The position numbers were made by a program, and so were the translations under genes. A DNA stretch of 13,899 bases, taken from positions 1-13,899 of the forward strand of contig JBBIJX010000042.1 in assembly GCA_037445775.1 (NCBI GenBank), in the 5' to 3' direction. Within the stretch, counting starts at the first letter, position 1; each line of letters opens with the position of its first letter. The notes under the pieces were generated by a model. The model was not told the origin of the DNA, ran no database searches, and saw only the letters and a program-made list of their open reading frames with translations. The stretch is from JBBUX01 sp037445775. Its GTDB lineage: Bacteria; Actinomycetota; Coriobacteriia; Anaerosomatales; PHET01. Positions 1 to 9,522 of the stretch are shown here, one piece after another.

Positions 1-174
1 GCCATCTGACGAGGTACCCATCACCGTCGTCAGGTTGGTCGCGCTACCGGCGGTGATGACACCGGTCGATGGGGTGGCCGCGCCACCTACGACCGGGACC
101 AGCGCCAGAACCATCGCGAGCACGATGGTCAGCGAGACCGAAGAGCGGAAACGACTCTTCTGCTTAAAGGCCAT
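1..174 (-). CDS. Secreted protein, N-terminal part only (runs off the window)
   Basis: The first 58 codons of a gene that continues beyond base 1. The ATG at 174-172 is preceded by a strong ribosome-binding site, AAGGAGGG (rc of 181-188), with 7 nt spacing, which fixes the start. The protein begins with a basic stretch (MAFKQKSRFRSS), then a hydrophobic core (about residues 15-30, SLTIVLAMVLALVPVV) and a plausible signal-peptidase I site after GGA (about residue 32). The rest seen is Thr/Ser/Gly-rich with no recognisable domain. It is therefore exported, probably to the cell surface or medium; the function is not visible. It lies on the same strand as the upstream sigma-factor gene but 499 bp away, so an independent promoter is likely. 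Confidence 0.8.
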   Translation of the reverse strand, partial: MAFKQKSRFRSSVSLTIVLAMVLALVPVVGGAATPSTGVITAGSATNLTTVMGTSSDG

Positions 175-188
175 GCATATCCCTCCTT

Positions 189-673
189 CACTTGCTTGAA
201 CCAAACTGTCTACGTGCACAGGTAGAACCCTCACTTGGCTGGACGCTTTGCGAGACGATGCTCGTCGGGAGCGCGCCCCCCGCCACGTCCTTCGGCCGCC
301 ATGCGAGGCTGCGGTTCAACAGAGACAGCTGAAGCGCACGTACGGCCATGGCACTCATGCTGCCTCTAACGCCCCACCTCCTCACATGCGCTCACGGCAA
401 CACGCGTTGTGCGCGCATCGCCATACCGGCCCTGTGGATCCCAACAACAACAGGACGGTACACACGCCGAAAGAAGAGGGCTGGTGAGCTCTCCCCTGTC
501 TTGGCGCATGCGCCGTCCGGAACCCCTCGGTACTACACGCTGCGTCACGCTGTTCCTCCGTCGTGTGTGCTGCGAATCGATGCTGTGACCACACGGAGTA
601 GGACCGCCATGTCCTGACGCCCCGGCCGATACTAACACTACGTCTGTACCCATACAACCTGCGGCGTTCATGG
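189..673. other. Non-coding stretch of 485 bp between sigma-factor gene and secreted-protein gene
   Basis: The open frames here are short, lack good ribosome-binding sites and look like GC-rich chance frames. Seen directly: a perfect 12-bp palindrome GGCGCATGCGCC at 503-514; an interrupted inverted repeat with outer arms CTCCG (556-560) and CGGAG (594-598) and inner arms TGTG/CACA; a small hairpin GACGA-TGC-TCGTC at 254-266; and a relatively A+T-rich patch at 629-657. No convincing intrinsic terminator with a T tract was found for the sigma gene. I could not match the stretch to a known riboswitch, including the c-di-GMP class that often precedes secreted-protein genes. Confidence 0.6.
629..657 (-). 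promoter_or_regulatory. Candidate promoter for the secreted-protein gene
   Basis: On the minus strand a TTGTAT hexamer (rc of 652-657) and a TAGTAT hexamer (rc of 629-634) are separated by exactly 17 bp, in one of the few A+T-richer patches of this gap. The match to the vegetative consensus is partial: 3/6 at -35 and 4/6 at -10, with the TAnnnT core kept. It would produce a leader of about 450 nt before the ATG at 174. This is a pattern match only; a nearer, weaker or ECF-type promoter cannot be excluded. Confidence 0.25.
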
Positions 674-2005
674 TCACTGGTCACCGCCCGGGGTCTCGAG
701 ATCGACGATGACGGCGCCCGGCGTGGGCTCTCCCCAGCCGCCGGCGTCCTCGTCAGGTGCGGGCTCGGGTTCAGGCGCGGGCTTCGGTTCCGGCTCGGCG
801 GGTGTCGCCTGCGGAGGAGCGGCGTCGCCCGGCGCGGGCTTCGGCGCGACAGCAGCAGGCCCCGGCGCCGAGGCGGCAGGCCTCTCGGACGTACCGCCCG
901 AGACCTGCTCTGGCGCCTTCGCGACCGCAGTCTCGCCGGCAGCGGCGTCCGGGAGCTCGCCCGTCGCCACTGCGAACGCCTCGGCGTCAGGCGTCGTCTC
1001 CTCGTGCGCCGCGCCATCAGCGTTGTGTGCCACGGCCGCCGTGGCCTGCGAGGTCTCCGCGGCGCTGTTCGCCGCGATCCGCCCGCTCACGGCATCGCCC
1101 ACGCCCAGCGGCGAGAGCGCGAGCGCGGTGCCCACTGCGGCGACGGTCGTCGCAACGGTCACCACGGGGAAGGACTGCATCACGCCGGGCGCGAACGACG
1201 CTCGGTTAAGCGCGTCGGCAAAGAGCGTCACCGACGGCATGTTGACGGCGATGAGCGGCATGAGCGCCTTCGCGTAGCGCGGGTTGCTCGTGCGGGCGAG
1301 TTCCGCGCGGCAGCGTGCACACGTCTTGACGTGCAGGTCGAGCTCGGCTTGTTCGGCGGCAGTGATGCCGGTTCCCGTGGCGCGGTAGATGCGCTCGACG
1401 TAGCCGCGGCACGCGTCCGGGAAGCCGCTGACCTCCGCGTAGGCGGCACCGAACGCGTCGCGTGCGCGCGACACGAGCGGGTCGACGGCGGAGACGGTCG
1501 TGCCCATCGACTCTGCGATCTCGGCCGAGCTCATGCCGTGGAACTCGCGCAGCGTGATCGCCGTGCGGTAGCGCGTGGGCAGGCGCCGCAGCGCGAGGAA
1601 GACCTGGCGCGCGTTCTCGCGGCGCATGAGCTCGGTCGCTGAATCGGCCGCTGGAAGCCCCGCCGCGAACTCGACGGATTCCGCATCTGCCGGCGTCTCG
1701 ACGCGTGAGGCGCGGCGCGAGAGATCGATGCAGACGTTGCGCGCCACCGTCATGAGCCACGCCTCGGCGTTCTCGACGGTGCGGGGCGCGGCGCGCAGCA
1801 CGCGCAGGAACGTCTCCTGAACGGCGTCCTCGGCGGAGACGGTGTCGTCGGTCTTGCTCGCGCAGACGGATTCGACGCGCGGGCGGAAGCGGCGGTGGAG
1901 CTCCACGAAGGCCGCGGGATCGCCGTCGAGGGTGCGCGTCAGGATGGCCTCGTCAGACGTACGACGAAGCCGGAGCGCCCGTGCTGTAAGCGCAAGTTGC
2001 TCCAC
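674..2005 (-). CDS. ECF sigma factor fused to zinc-finger anti-sigma-like segment, membrane helix and Pro-rich tail
   Basis: About 443 aa, over twice a usual ECF sigma factor (around 180-200 aa). In order, with V at 2005 as residue 1: sigma region 2 (about 29-99, with DAVQETFLRVLRA and AWLMTVARNVCIDLSRR); region 4 helix-turn-helix (about 132-187, TRYRTAITLREFHGMSSAEI and following); a zf-HC2/ZAS-type motif H-x3-C-x2-C (HVKTCARC, 225-232) with an upstream Cys in DACRGY; one moderately hydrophobic segment (about 279-298); then a roughly 145-residue Ala/Glu/Pro-rich tail with PEPEPKPAPEPEP-like repeats. Families with this layout direct RNA polymerase to stress or envelope promoters, while the zinc-finger part restrains the sigma domain. 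Here both appear to sit in one membrane-anchored chain. The start is uncertain: GTG at 2005 has AGGAG only 2 nt away and TTG at 2044 has no clear ribosome-binding site; the frame stays open into hepT. The gene is intact with no frameshift. Confidence 0.85.
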   Translation of the reverse strand: MEQLALTARALRLRRTSDEAILTRTLDGDPAAFVELHRRFRPRVESVCASKTDDTVSAEDAVQETFLRVLRAAPRTVENAEAWLMTVARNVCIDLSRRASRVETPADAESVEFAAGLPAADSATELMRRENARQVFLALRRLPTRYRTAITLREFHGMSSAEIAESMGTTVSAVDPLVSRARDAFGAAYAEVSGFPDACRGYVERIYRATGTGITAAEQAELDLHVKTCARCRAELARTSNPRYAKALMPLIAVNMPSVTLFADALNRASFAPGVMQSFPVVTVATTVAAVGTALALSPLGVGDAVSGRIAANSAAETSQATAAVAHNADGAAHEETTPDAEAFAVATGELPDAAAGETAVAKAPEQVSGGTSERPAASAPGPAAVAPKPAPGDAAPPQATPAEPEPKPAPEPEPAPDEDAGGWGEPTPGAVIVDLETPGGDQ

Positions 2006-2072
2006 TGCTCCTGCTTGGGTCCGGTGCTCTCCCCTACCATCCAAGACGGACAGCGCCCGTGTACCTTGCAGT

Positions 2073-2315
2073 TTACAGGAGAATTCTTTCCCGCCGCCCG
2101 GCGATGTCTCGCCACGGTACCGCCGGCGCGGCCTCGCGTAGATTCTGTGGTATCCGCTTGACCGCCTCCCCGATGACTTCGAGATTGCGCACAACGGCGT
2201 CTTGCGTCAGCTCATCGCTAGCCCAGTGAGTCTCGTCCATGCCGGCCACGTATCGCGAAATCCGATCACACCGTTCGGCGATGTCGGTCAGATAGACCCG
2301 AACGTCACGCGACAT
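2073..2315 (-). pseudogene. hepT: Truncated HepT-like (HEPN/DUF86) toxin lacking its active-site motif
   Basis: The 80-residue product matches the first two thirds of DUF86/HepT toxins: MSRDVRVYLTDI at the start, the QDAVVRNLEVIGEAVKRIP core helix and PWRDIAGRRERILL at the end. Family members usually run to roughly 110-120 residues and continue with R-x4-H-x-Y, the HEPN RNase motif; here a TAA stop falls exactly where His and Tyr should follow. Neither alternative frame downstream restores that block, so the 3' end is missing rather than frameshifted. The ATG overlaps the end of mntA by 11 bp, the usual antitoxin-toxin coupling. Without the catalytic His the protein should have no RNase activity, although the shortened helical bundle might still bind MntA. 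The first part is a confident family call; inactivity is inference from the missing residues. Confidence 0.8.
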
Positions 2316-2598
2316 AGCGCACTTCGTCCATGACGTAAGGCTTGAGCGGCGGCTTCAGTGCCGCAACGCTCACCAAGTCGACGGGAAGCCCCGACAGGTC
2401 TTCGAGGAATCTCTTCAGGCCCATGTAGTTGCGGAGCGTGGGGCGGTCGAACTCGACGAGTACGTCGAGATCACTTGACCCGGACTCCTCCCCTCGTATG
2501 CGAGAGCCGAAGACTCCGAGGCGCGCCACGCCAAAGCGATCGCGAATCTCCTTCGCGCTCGACTCGATGCGGGCGATGATTGCCTCTGTGTCCGACAT
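2305..2598 (-). CDS. mntA: MntA-type minimal nucleotidyltransferase antitoxin
   Basis: A 97-aa protein of normal length for the MNT family. It carries the nucleotidyltransferase signature GS-x10-D-x-D (GSRIRGEESGSSDLD, about residues 31-45) followed by VLVEF, where the acidic residues bind metal and ATP. In characterised pairs MntA neutralises HepT by adding AMP to the Tyr of the toxin's R-x4-H-x-Y motif. Here the partner gene overlaps its 3' end but lacks that Tyr, so the enzyme may have no target at this locus. The ATG at 2598 has a modest ribosome-binding site (GTGAGG). The gene lies 76 bp downstream of gyrA on the same strand; a TATAGT hexamer (rc of 2630-2635) lies between but has no good -35, so read-through from gyrA is possible. 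Confidence 0.88.
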   Translation of the reverse strand: MSDTEAIIARIESSAKEIRDRFGVARLGVFGSRIRGEESGSSDLDVLVEFDRPTLRNYMGLKRFLEDLSGLPVDLVSVAALKPPLKPYVMDEVRYVA

Positions 2599-2674
2599 GG
2601 CGTCCGCCTCACCAACGGTGACGGCTCGAACTATACCCGTGCGGGCAACTGTATACGAGGTGCTTCGACGCGCA

Positions 2675-5278
<2,604 letters not shown>

Positions 5279-5279
5279 G

Positions 5280-5816
5280 CTACACAACTCCTCGCTGCTT
5301 CATCAGCCGATAGATCAGCCAGAACCCGGCTGCCACGAACCCCATGCCGAACACGATCATCGTGGCCGCTCCCGTGCGGGCCATCGCGGCGCCCGGGACC
5401 CCGGAAGCCACCCGGAAGAACGCAACCACTCCCCACAACAACACGACCGCACCGAGCGGTATGAGCACGATCGACGCGCCTATCGTCACCTGCGTCACCG
5501 GCGCGCGCGCATCGGGCTCCTCGGCCGAGAGGCGGCTCAGCAGCTCGAGCATCTCGGCCTCGCTCGGACCTTGGGGGTCCGGGCCTTGCGGCGCGGGCTC
5601 CCCGCCGGGCTCCTGCGGCTCCTGCTCCGGCTGCTCCGGCTGCACCGGCTTCGGCGCCGGTGGCCCGGCCGCCTCGGCGGTGTCGGCCGCCTCGGCCTCG
5701 CGCGCGCGTCGCACCTCATCGAACGCCTCCCGCTCCCAAGGAGGCGGTTCGAACTGCCTGGGCTCCCGGCGCTCGGGCGCCCCCCGGAAGTTGAATCCCG
5801 TGTCGTCCGCGCCCAG
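5280..5816 (-). CDS. Small membrane protein of unknown function between gyrB and gyrA
   Basis: About 178 aa. An N-terminal charged stretch (GFNFRGAPERR, FEPPPWEREAFDEVRRAREAE) leads into a Pro/Glu/Gln-rich linker, then two clear hydrophobic helices (about residues 112-134 and 152-170) and a short basic tail (MKQRGVV). This suggests a two-helix membrane hairpin with a long, probably cytoplasmic, N-terminal domain. No function is recognised; many actinobacteria carry an unrelated-looking small membrane protein (DUF3566) beside gyrA. Start: no ATG, GTG or TTG lies near the front of the coding-like sequence; CTG at 5816 sits 7 nt from AAGGGGAG (rc of 5824-5831) and keeps the conserved-looking front. 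The alternative GTG at 5714 would remove about 34 residues. It lies 19 bp after gyrB and 1 bp before gyrA, so all three share a transcript. Confidence 0.8.
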   Translation of the reverse strand: MGADDTGFNFRGAPERREPRQFEPPPWEREAFDEVRRAREAEAADTAEAAGPPAPKPVQPEQPEQEPQEPGGEPAPQGPDPQGPSEAEMLELLSRLSAEEPDARAPVTQVTIGASIVLIPLGAVVLLWGVVAFFRVASGVPGAAMARTGAATMIVFGMGFVAAGFWLIYRLMKQRGVV

Positions 5817-5835
5817 GGCTCGTCTCCCCTTCCGC

Positions 5836-7749
5836 CTAGATGTCGAGGAACCGGACGTCCCTGGCGTGCCGCTGGATGAACTCCTTGCGCGGCTCGACCT
5901 GGTCGCCCATGAGCTCGGTGAACGCCTTCTCCGCCGCGAGCGCGTCATCGACGGTGACCTGGAGGAGCGTGCGCTTCGCCGGGTCCATCGTCGTCTCCCA
6001 GAGCTGCTCGGGATTCATCTCGCCCAGGCCTTTGTAGCGCTGGATCGAGTACTTCGAACCCTCAGGCAGGCGCGCGATGGCCCGCTGCAGCTGGTTGTCG
6101 CTGTAGGCGTACTCGTGTTTGCGGCCCACGGAGAGCTTGTACAGAGGGGGCTGGGCGATGTAGACGTAGCCCTCCTCGAGCATGTCTCGCATGAAGCGGT
6201 AGAAGAACGTGAGGATGAGGCAGCGGATGTGTGCGCCGTCCACATCGGCGTCGGTCATGATGATCGCCTTGTGGTACCGGGCGGCGGTGATGTCGAACTC
6301 CTCGCCGATGTTGGTGCCCATCGCCGTGATCATCGCTTGGATCTCCTCGGAGGAGAGCGCCCGGTTGAGCCCGGCCCGCTCAACGTTGAGGATCTTGCCT
6401 CGCAGCGGAAGGATCGCCTGGAACGAGCGGTCGCGCGCCTGCTTCGCGCTGCCTCCGGCCGAGTCGCCCTCTACGAAGTAGATCTCCGCGAGCGCGGCAT
6501 CCTTGATCGAGCAGTCCGCGAGCTTGCCGGGCAGCGTAGAGGACTCCAGCAGTCCCTTGCGGCGCGTGAGCTCGCGCGCCTTGCGTGCAGCGGCACGCGC
6601 CTTAGCCGCCTGAGCGGACTTAGACACGATCGCGCGCGCCGGCTTCGGGTGCTCCTCGAGGTACTCGCCGAGCCCCTGTGTGACCACTGACTGGACGAGC
6701 GCGCGCATCTCGGTGTTGCCGAGCTTGGTCTTCGTCTGCCCCTCGAACTGCGGGTCGCGCAGCTTCACCGAGACGATCGCCGCGAGCCCTTCACGGATGT
6801 CCTCGCCGGTGAGGTTCTCGTCCTTCTCCTTGAGGATGCCCTGCCTGCGCGCGTACTCGTTGATCGTGCGAGTGAGCGCGTTCTTGAAGCCCTCGAGGTG
6901 CGTGCCACCCTCATGGGTGTTGATGTTGTTCGCAAAGGCGAGTACCGAATCCGAGTAGCTCGTGTTCCACTGCAGCGCCACCTCGACGGCGCCCTCTGCG
7001 CCTTCGGCCTCGAAGTAGATGGGCTTGGCGTGGATCGTGTCCTTGTTCTCGTTGAGGTACTTGACGAAGTCGATGATGCCGCCGGTATAGCGGAACTCCT
7101 CGCGCCGAGGCTCGAGCTCGCGCTCGTCGGTGAGAGAGATCTTGAGGTTCTTGTTGAGAAACGCCGTCTCGCGGAAGCGTGTCGCGAGCGTGTCGTAATC
7201 GTAGACCGTCGTCTCGAAGACGTCCGGGTCGGCCCAGAACGTGATCTTCGTGCCTGAAGTCTTCGTGGTGCCGGAGGACTTGAGCGGAGCGACGGTCTTG
7301 CCGCGATCGAACGCCATCGTCCAGATCTTGCCGTCGCGTTTGACCTCAGCCTCGAGCTTGGAGGAGAGCGCGTTCACGACCGAGACGCCCACGCCGTGAA
7401 GGCCTCCCGAGACCTTGTATCCCTCGCCACCGAACTTGCCGCCCGCGTGCAGCACGGTGAGCACGACCTCGACGGCGGGCTTCTTGAGCTTAGGCTCCTT
7501 GTCCACCGGGATGCCCCGCCCGTTGTCGGTGACGCTCACGGCGTTGTCCGCGTGGATGACGACGTCGATAGCGGTGCAGAATCCAGCGAGCGCCTCGTCA
7601 ACGGAGTTGTCGACGACTTCGTATACGAGGTGGTGCAGTCCTTTGGGGCCGGTAGAGCCGATGTACATGCCCGGCCGCTTGCGAACGGCTTCGAGGCCCT
7701 CGAGGACTTGGATGTCTTTGCCGGAGTACGTGTTCGCCTTTGCCGCCAC
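5836..7749 (-). CDS. gyrB: DNA gyrase subunit B
   Basis: 637 aa, the usual Gram-positive length. ATPase subunit of gyrase. GHKL ATP-binding site: EVVDNSVDEA with Asn48, DNGRGIP (75-81), GGLHGVG (115-121) and the transducer loop QTKTKLGN (338-345). TOPRIM metal-binding site: EGDSAGG (427-433) and TDADVDG (499-505). C-terminal GyrA-contact block: RYKGLGEMNPEQLWETTMDP. The start is GTG at 7749 with AAGGAG 5 nt upstream. It is separated from dciA by 138 bp containing a candidate promoter and an inverted repeat, so it may be controlled apart from dnaN-recF-dciA; gyrase genes are commonly regulated by supercoiling in other bacteria. Confidence 0.98.
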   Translation of the reverse strand: MAAKANTYSGKDIQVLEGLEAVRKRPGMYIGSTGPKGLHHLVYEVVDNSVDEALAGFCTAIDVVIHADNAVSVTDNGRGIPVDKEPKLKKPAVEVVLTVLHAGGKFGGEGYKVSGGLHGVGVSVVNALSSKLEAEVKRDGKIWTMAFDRGKTVAPLKSSGTTKTSGTKITFWADPDVFETTVYDYDTLATRFRETAFLNKNLKISLTDERELEPRREEFRYTGGIIDFVKYLNENKDTIHAKPIYFEAEGAEGAVEVALQWNTSYSDSVLAFANNINTHEGGTHLEGFKNALTRTINEYARRQGILKEKDENLTGEDIREGLAAIVSVKLRDPQFEGQTKTKLGNTEMRALVQSVVTQGLGEYLEEHPKPARAIVSKSAQAAKARAAARKARELTRRKGLLESSTLPGKLADCSIKDAALAEIYFVEGDSAGGSAKQARDRSFQAILPLRGKILNVERAGLNRALSSEEIQAMITAMGTNIGEEFDITAARYHKAIIMTDADVDGAHIRCLILTFFYRFMRDMLEEGYVYIAQPPLYKLSVGRKHEYAYSDNQLQRAIARLPEGSKYSIQRYKGLGEMNPEQLWETTMDPAKRTLLQVTVDDALAAEKAFTELMGDQVEPRKEFIQRHARDVRFLDI

Positions 7750-7828
7750 TCGCGCTCCTTCAGTGGTCGCCTTGCGCTCTCAAAGGTGATGCGGGAGGGG
7801 GTCGTGCGCTCCCGGATACCACGACATC

Positions 7829-7857
7829 TTGTGGTGGTTCGCCCCAGTCTACCACAA
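7829..7857. repeat. Inverted repeat TTGTGGT/ACCACAA in the gyrB leader
   Basis: TTGTGGT (7829-7835) and ACCACAA (7851-7857) are perfect 7-bp inverted arms around a 15-nt centre. A further ACCAC (7818-7822) pairs in the same way with the first arm. The repeat lies between the dciA stop and the gyrB start and overlaps the candidate -10 and likely transcription start, so it could be an operator or a leader hairpin. No cognate regulator is identifiable from the sequence. Confidence 0.4.
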
Positions 7858-7872
7858 CGGGTAGGGTGTAAA
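7846..7872 (-). promoter_or_regulatory. Candidate gyrB promoter
   Basis: On the minus strand TTTACA (rc of 7867-7872) matches the -35 consensus at 5 of 6 positions, and TAGACT (rc of 7846-7851) fits TAnnnT. The spacer is 15 bp, shorter than the preferred 17, which lowers confidence. It would start transcription about 90 nt before the gyrB GTG, within the TTGTGGT/ACCACAA repeat. Confidence 0.3.
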
Positions 7873-7887
7873 GCCCTGAAATGCCCC

Positions 7888-8433
7888 TCAGAGGCCGTCT
7901 CGCGGCTCCTGGCGCTCGTTTGCGGCTCTTCTACCCTTTTCCCGCTCCATTCCGGCCACCGTCGCCTTGATGACCGCCTCGCGCAGCGCCTCGCCCGGAA
8001 TCGAGGCCGCAGAGGCCTCCACCTGAGCGCGCTCCACGTCGCTGAGCGGGGCGGGTTCGAACTCGTCGGTGAGGTATCGCGCGTCTTCGGCGGGCTCTGC
8101 GGCGGCCTGACGCCGTTCGCGTTCCACCCGCTGCGAGATCGCGAAACGCACGGCTTTGACGGTGTTGTGGCCCAACTCCTCATTGAGAGCCTCGGCATAC
8201 GGCCCTGCAAGCGCGGAGAGTTCGGTTGCCCAGATCGGCGAGTCCACGTACACGACGAGCTCTCCGTTGCGCAGGTGCGCCCGGGCGGTGTGGCCGGCGA
8301 CGGTCTCTCCGGCTATGCGGCCCCACGCCTCGGCTACGCGCACCTGCATGAGCCGCCCGCCGCCGCCCCTGTCCAGACGGCGCGTGAGCGCCCCGAGCGC
8401 CCCGGCGAGATCAGTCTGACGCCCCTTCCTCAT
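7888..8433 (-). CDS. dciA: DciA-like DUF721 helicase-loading protein
   Basis: 181 aa. The N-terminal half (about residues 20-105) matches DUF721/DciA: EAWGRIAGETVAGHT, LRNGELVVYVDSPIWATELS, LNEELGHNTVKAVRF, with the conserved Trp residues. DciA is the ancestral bacterial partner that helps load the replicative helicase DnaB at the origin; the Mycobacterium homologue sits in this same slot between recF and gyrB. The ATG overlaps the recF stop as ATGA, with GGAG 6 nt upstream, so translation is coupled. After the DciA core there is an extra segment of about 75 residues (with PLSDVERAQVEASAASIPG and REAVIKATVAGMER) that I do not recognise; it looks helical and charged and ends in a Lys/Arg-rich tail. 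Confidence 0.9.
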   Translation of the reverse strand: MRKGRQTDLAGALGALTRRLDRGGGGRLMQVRVAEAWGRIAGETVAGHTARAHLRNGELVVYVDSPIWATELSALAGPYAEALNEELGHNTVKAVRFAISQRVERERRQAAAEPAEDARYLTDEFEPAPLSDVERAQVEASAASIPGEALREAVIKATVAGMEREKGRRAANERQEPRDGL

Positions 8434-9521
8434 GCAAGCTCCACGACCGTCGCGCGGCCGATGAGCTCGCCGGTGAAATACCCCAGGTTCGCCGTGGTGA
8501 TGACGGTCTGGGCCTGCTCCCCCACGGCGCCGGCGAGTGCATGGCGGCGTGCCTCGTCCAGCTCTGACATCACGTCGTCGAGCAGCAGCACCGGGCGAGA
8601 GCCCGAGACCTCCTCGACGACGGTGACCTCGGCGAGCTTGAGCGCGAGCGCGATCGTGCGCTGCTGTCCCTGGGACCCGAACGCGCGGGCATCGCGGCCG
8701 GCAACACAGAAGACGATCTCGTCGCGGTGGGGGCCGCACAGCGTACTCCCGCGTGCTCGCTCGTCATCTCGACGCCGGGCCAGGTGTTCTTCGAGGGCGG
8801 CGGCGGGGTCGGTCGCGCCCGCTGCGATACCGTCGCGCTCCCATGAGGCGAGATACGTCGCGGTGAGCGGTCCGTCGCTGGTGATGGCGGCGTGCACCCG
8901 CTCAGCCTCGGCGATGATCCTGTCGAACAGACCGCGCCGGTGCGTGTGGAGGCGGGCCCCGAGTGCCACCAGCCGCTCGTCCCACGGCGCCAGGTCGTCG
9001 TCTGACGCGGAGCCGGCCTTGAGAAGCGAGTTCCTCTGCCTGACTACCCGCTCGTACTCGGTCCTGAGCCGCGCGTATGTGCCCGAAAGCTGCGCCCCGA
9101 CGCCATCAACGAGAGCGCGCCTCCGTTCGGCCGAGTCCTTGACCACGCGCAGATCCTCGGGTGTGAACACGACACAGGGGATCGTTCCCGCTACGTCACT
9201 CACCGACCGGCGGACCTTCCCCCCGACCTTGTAGGTGCGTCGACCCGCAGCGGTGATCGTCATTTCCACGTCGTGGCGTCGCTCCCCGTCGCATGCATGA
9301 AGCTGGACGCGCGCCGCCTCTGTGCCCCATCTGACCGTCTCGGACCACACGGGGTGGCGGAATGAATCGGCCTCCGTCACAAGTTCAAGGGCCTCGATCA
9401 GGTTCGTCTTACCGGTGGCGTTCGGCCCCACGAGGACTGTGAGGGCCGGGTCGGGTGCGAGGTCGAACCGCTCGTAGCTCCTGAAGTCGGTGATGGTGAG
9501 CTGTGAGATCGTGAACGCCAC
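8430..9521 (-). CDS. recF: RecF recombination/replication repair ATPase
   Basis: 363 aa, normal length. An SMC-like ABC ATPase that binds gapped DNA and helps load RecA with RecO/RecR. Walker A is GPNATGKT (32-39), the ABC signature is GSQGQQRTIALALK (from about 282) and Walker B is LLLDDVMSELD (from about 312). The GTG start at 9521 lies 1 nt after the dnaN stop. Its ribosome-binding site is weak, consistent with coupled translation from dnaN. The last codons contain the ribosome-binding site of dciA. No defects seen. Confidence 0.97.
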   Translation of the reverse strand: MAFTISQLTITDFRSYERFDLAPDPALTVLVGPNATGKTNLIEALELVTEADSFRHPVWSETVRWGTEAARVQLHACDGERRHDVEMTITAAGRRTYKVGGKVRRSVSDVAGTIPCVVFTPEDLRVVKDSAERRRALVDGVGAQLSGTYARLRTEYERVVRQRNSLLKAGSASDDDLAPWDERLVALGARLHTHRRGLFDRIIAEAERVHAAITSDGPLTATYLASWERDGIAAGATDPAAALEEHLARRRDDERARGSTLCGPHRDEIVFCVAGRDARAFGSQGQQRTIALALKLAEVTVVEEVSGSRPVLLLDDVMSELDEARRHALAGAVGEQAQTVITTANLGYFTGELIGRATVVELA

Positions 9522-9522
9522 G

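Noticed and set aside
181..300. Possible c-di-GMP riboswitch before the secreted-protein gene
   Set aside because: A GCAAAGC-like string is present, but the other conserved GEMM blocks and pairings are not visible.
708..1277. Gly/Ala/Ser-rich plus-strand frame resembling a low-complexity secreted protein
   Set aside because: It is the reverse complement of the Pro/Ala/Glu-rich tail and membrane region of the sigma factor, which accounts fully for its composition.
2641..2674. Terminator after gyrA
   Set aside because: Only short 4-bp stems (CCCG/CGGG, GTGC/GCAC) and no T tract, so transcription could continue into mntA.
5285..5287. TTG as the gyrA start
   Set aside because: It directly abuts the GAGGAG ribosome-binding site and overlaps the preceding stop; the GTG at 5278 has proper spacing.
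7396..9234. 612-codon plus-strand open frame across gyrB, dciA and recF
   Set aside because: Spans three well-supported genes on the other strand, has low-complexity Ser/Arg/Ala composition and no plausible ribosome-binding site.
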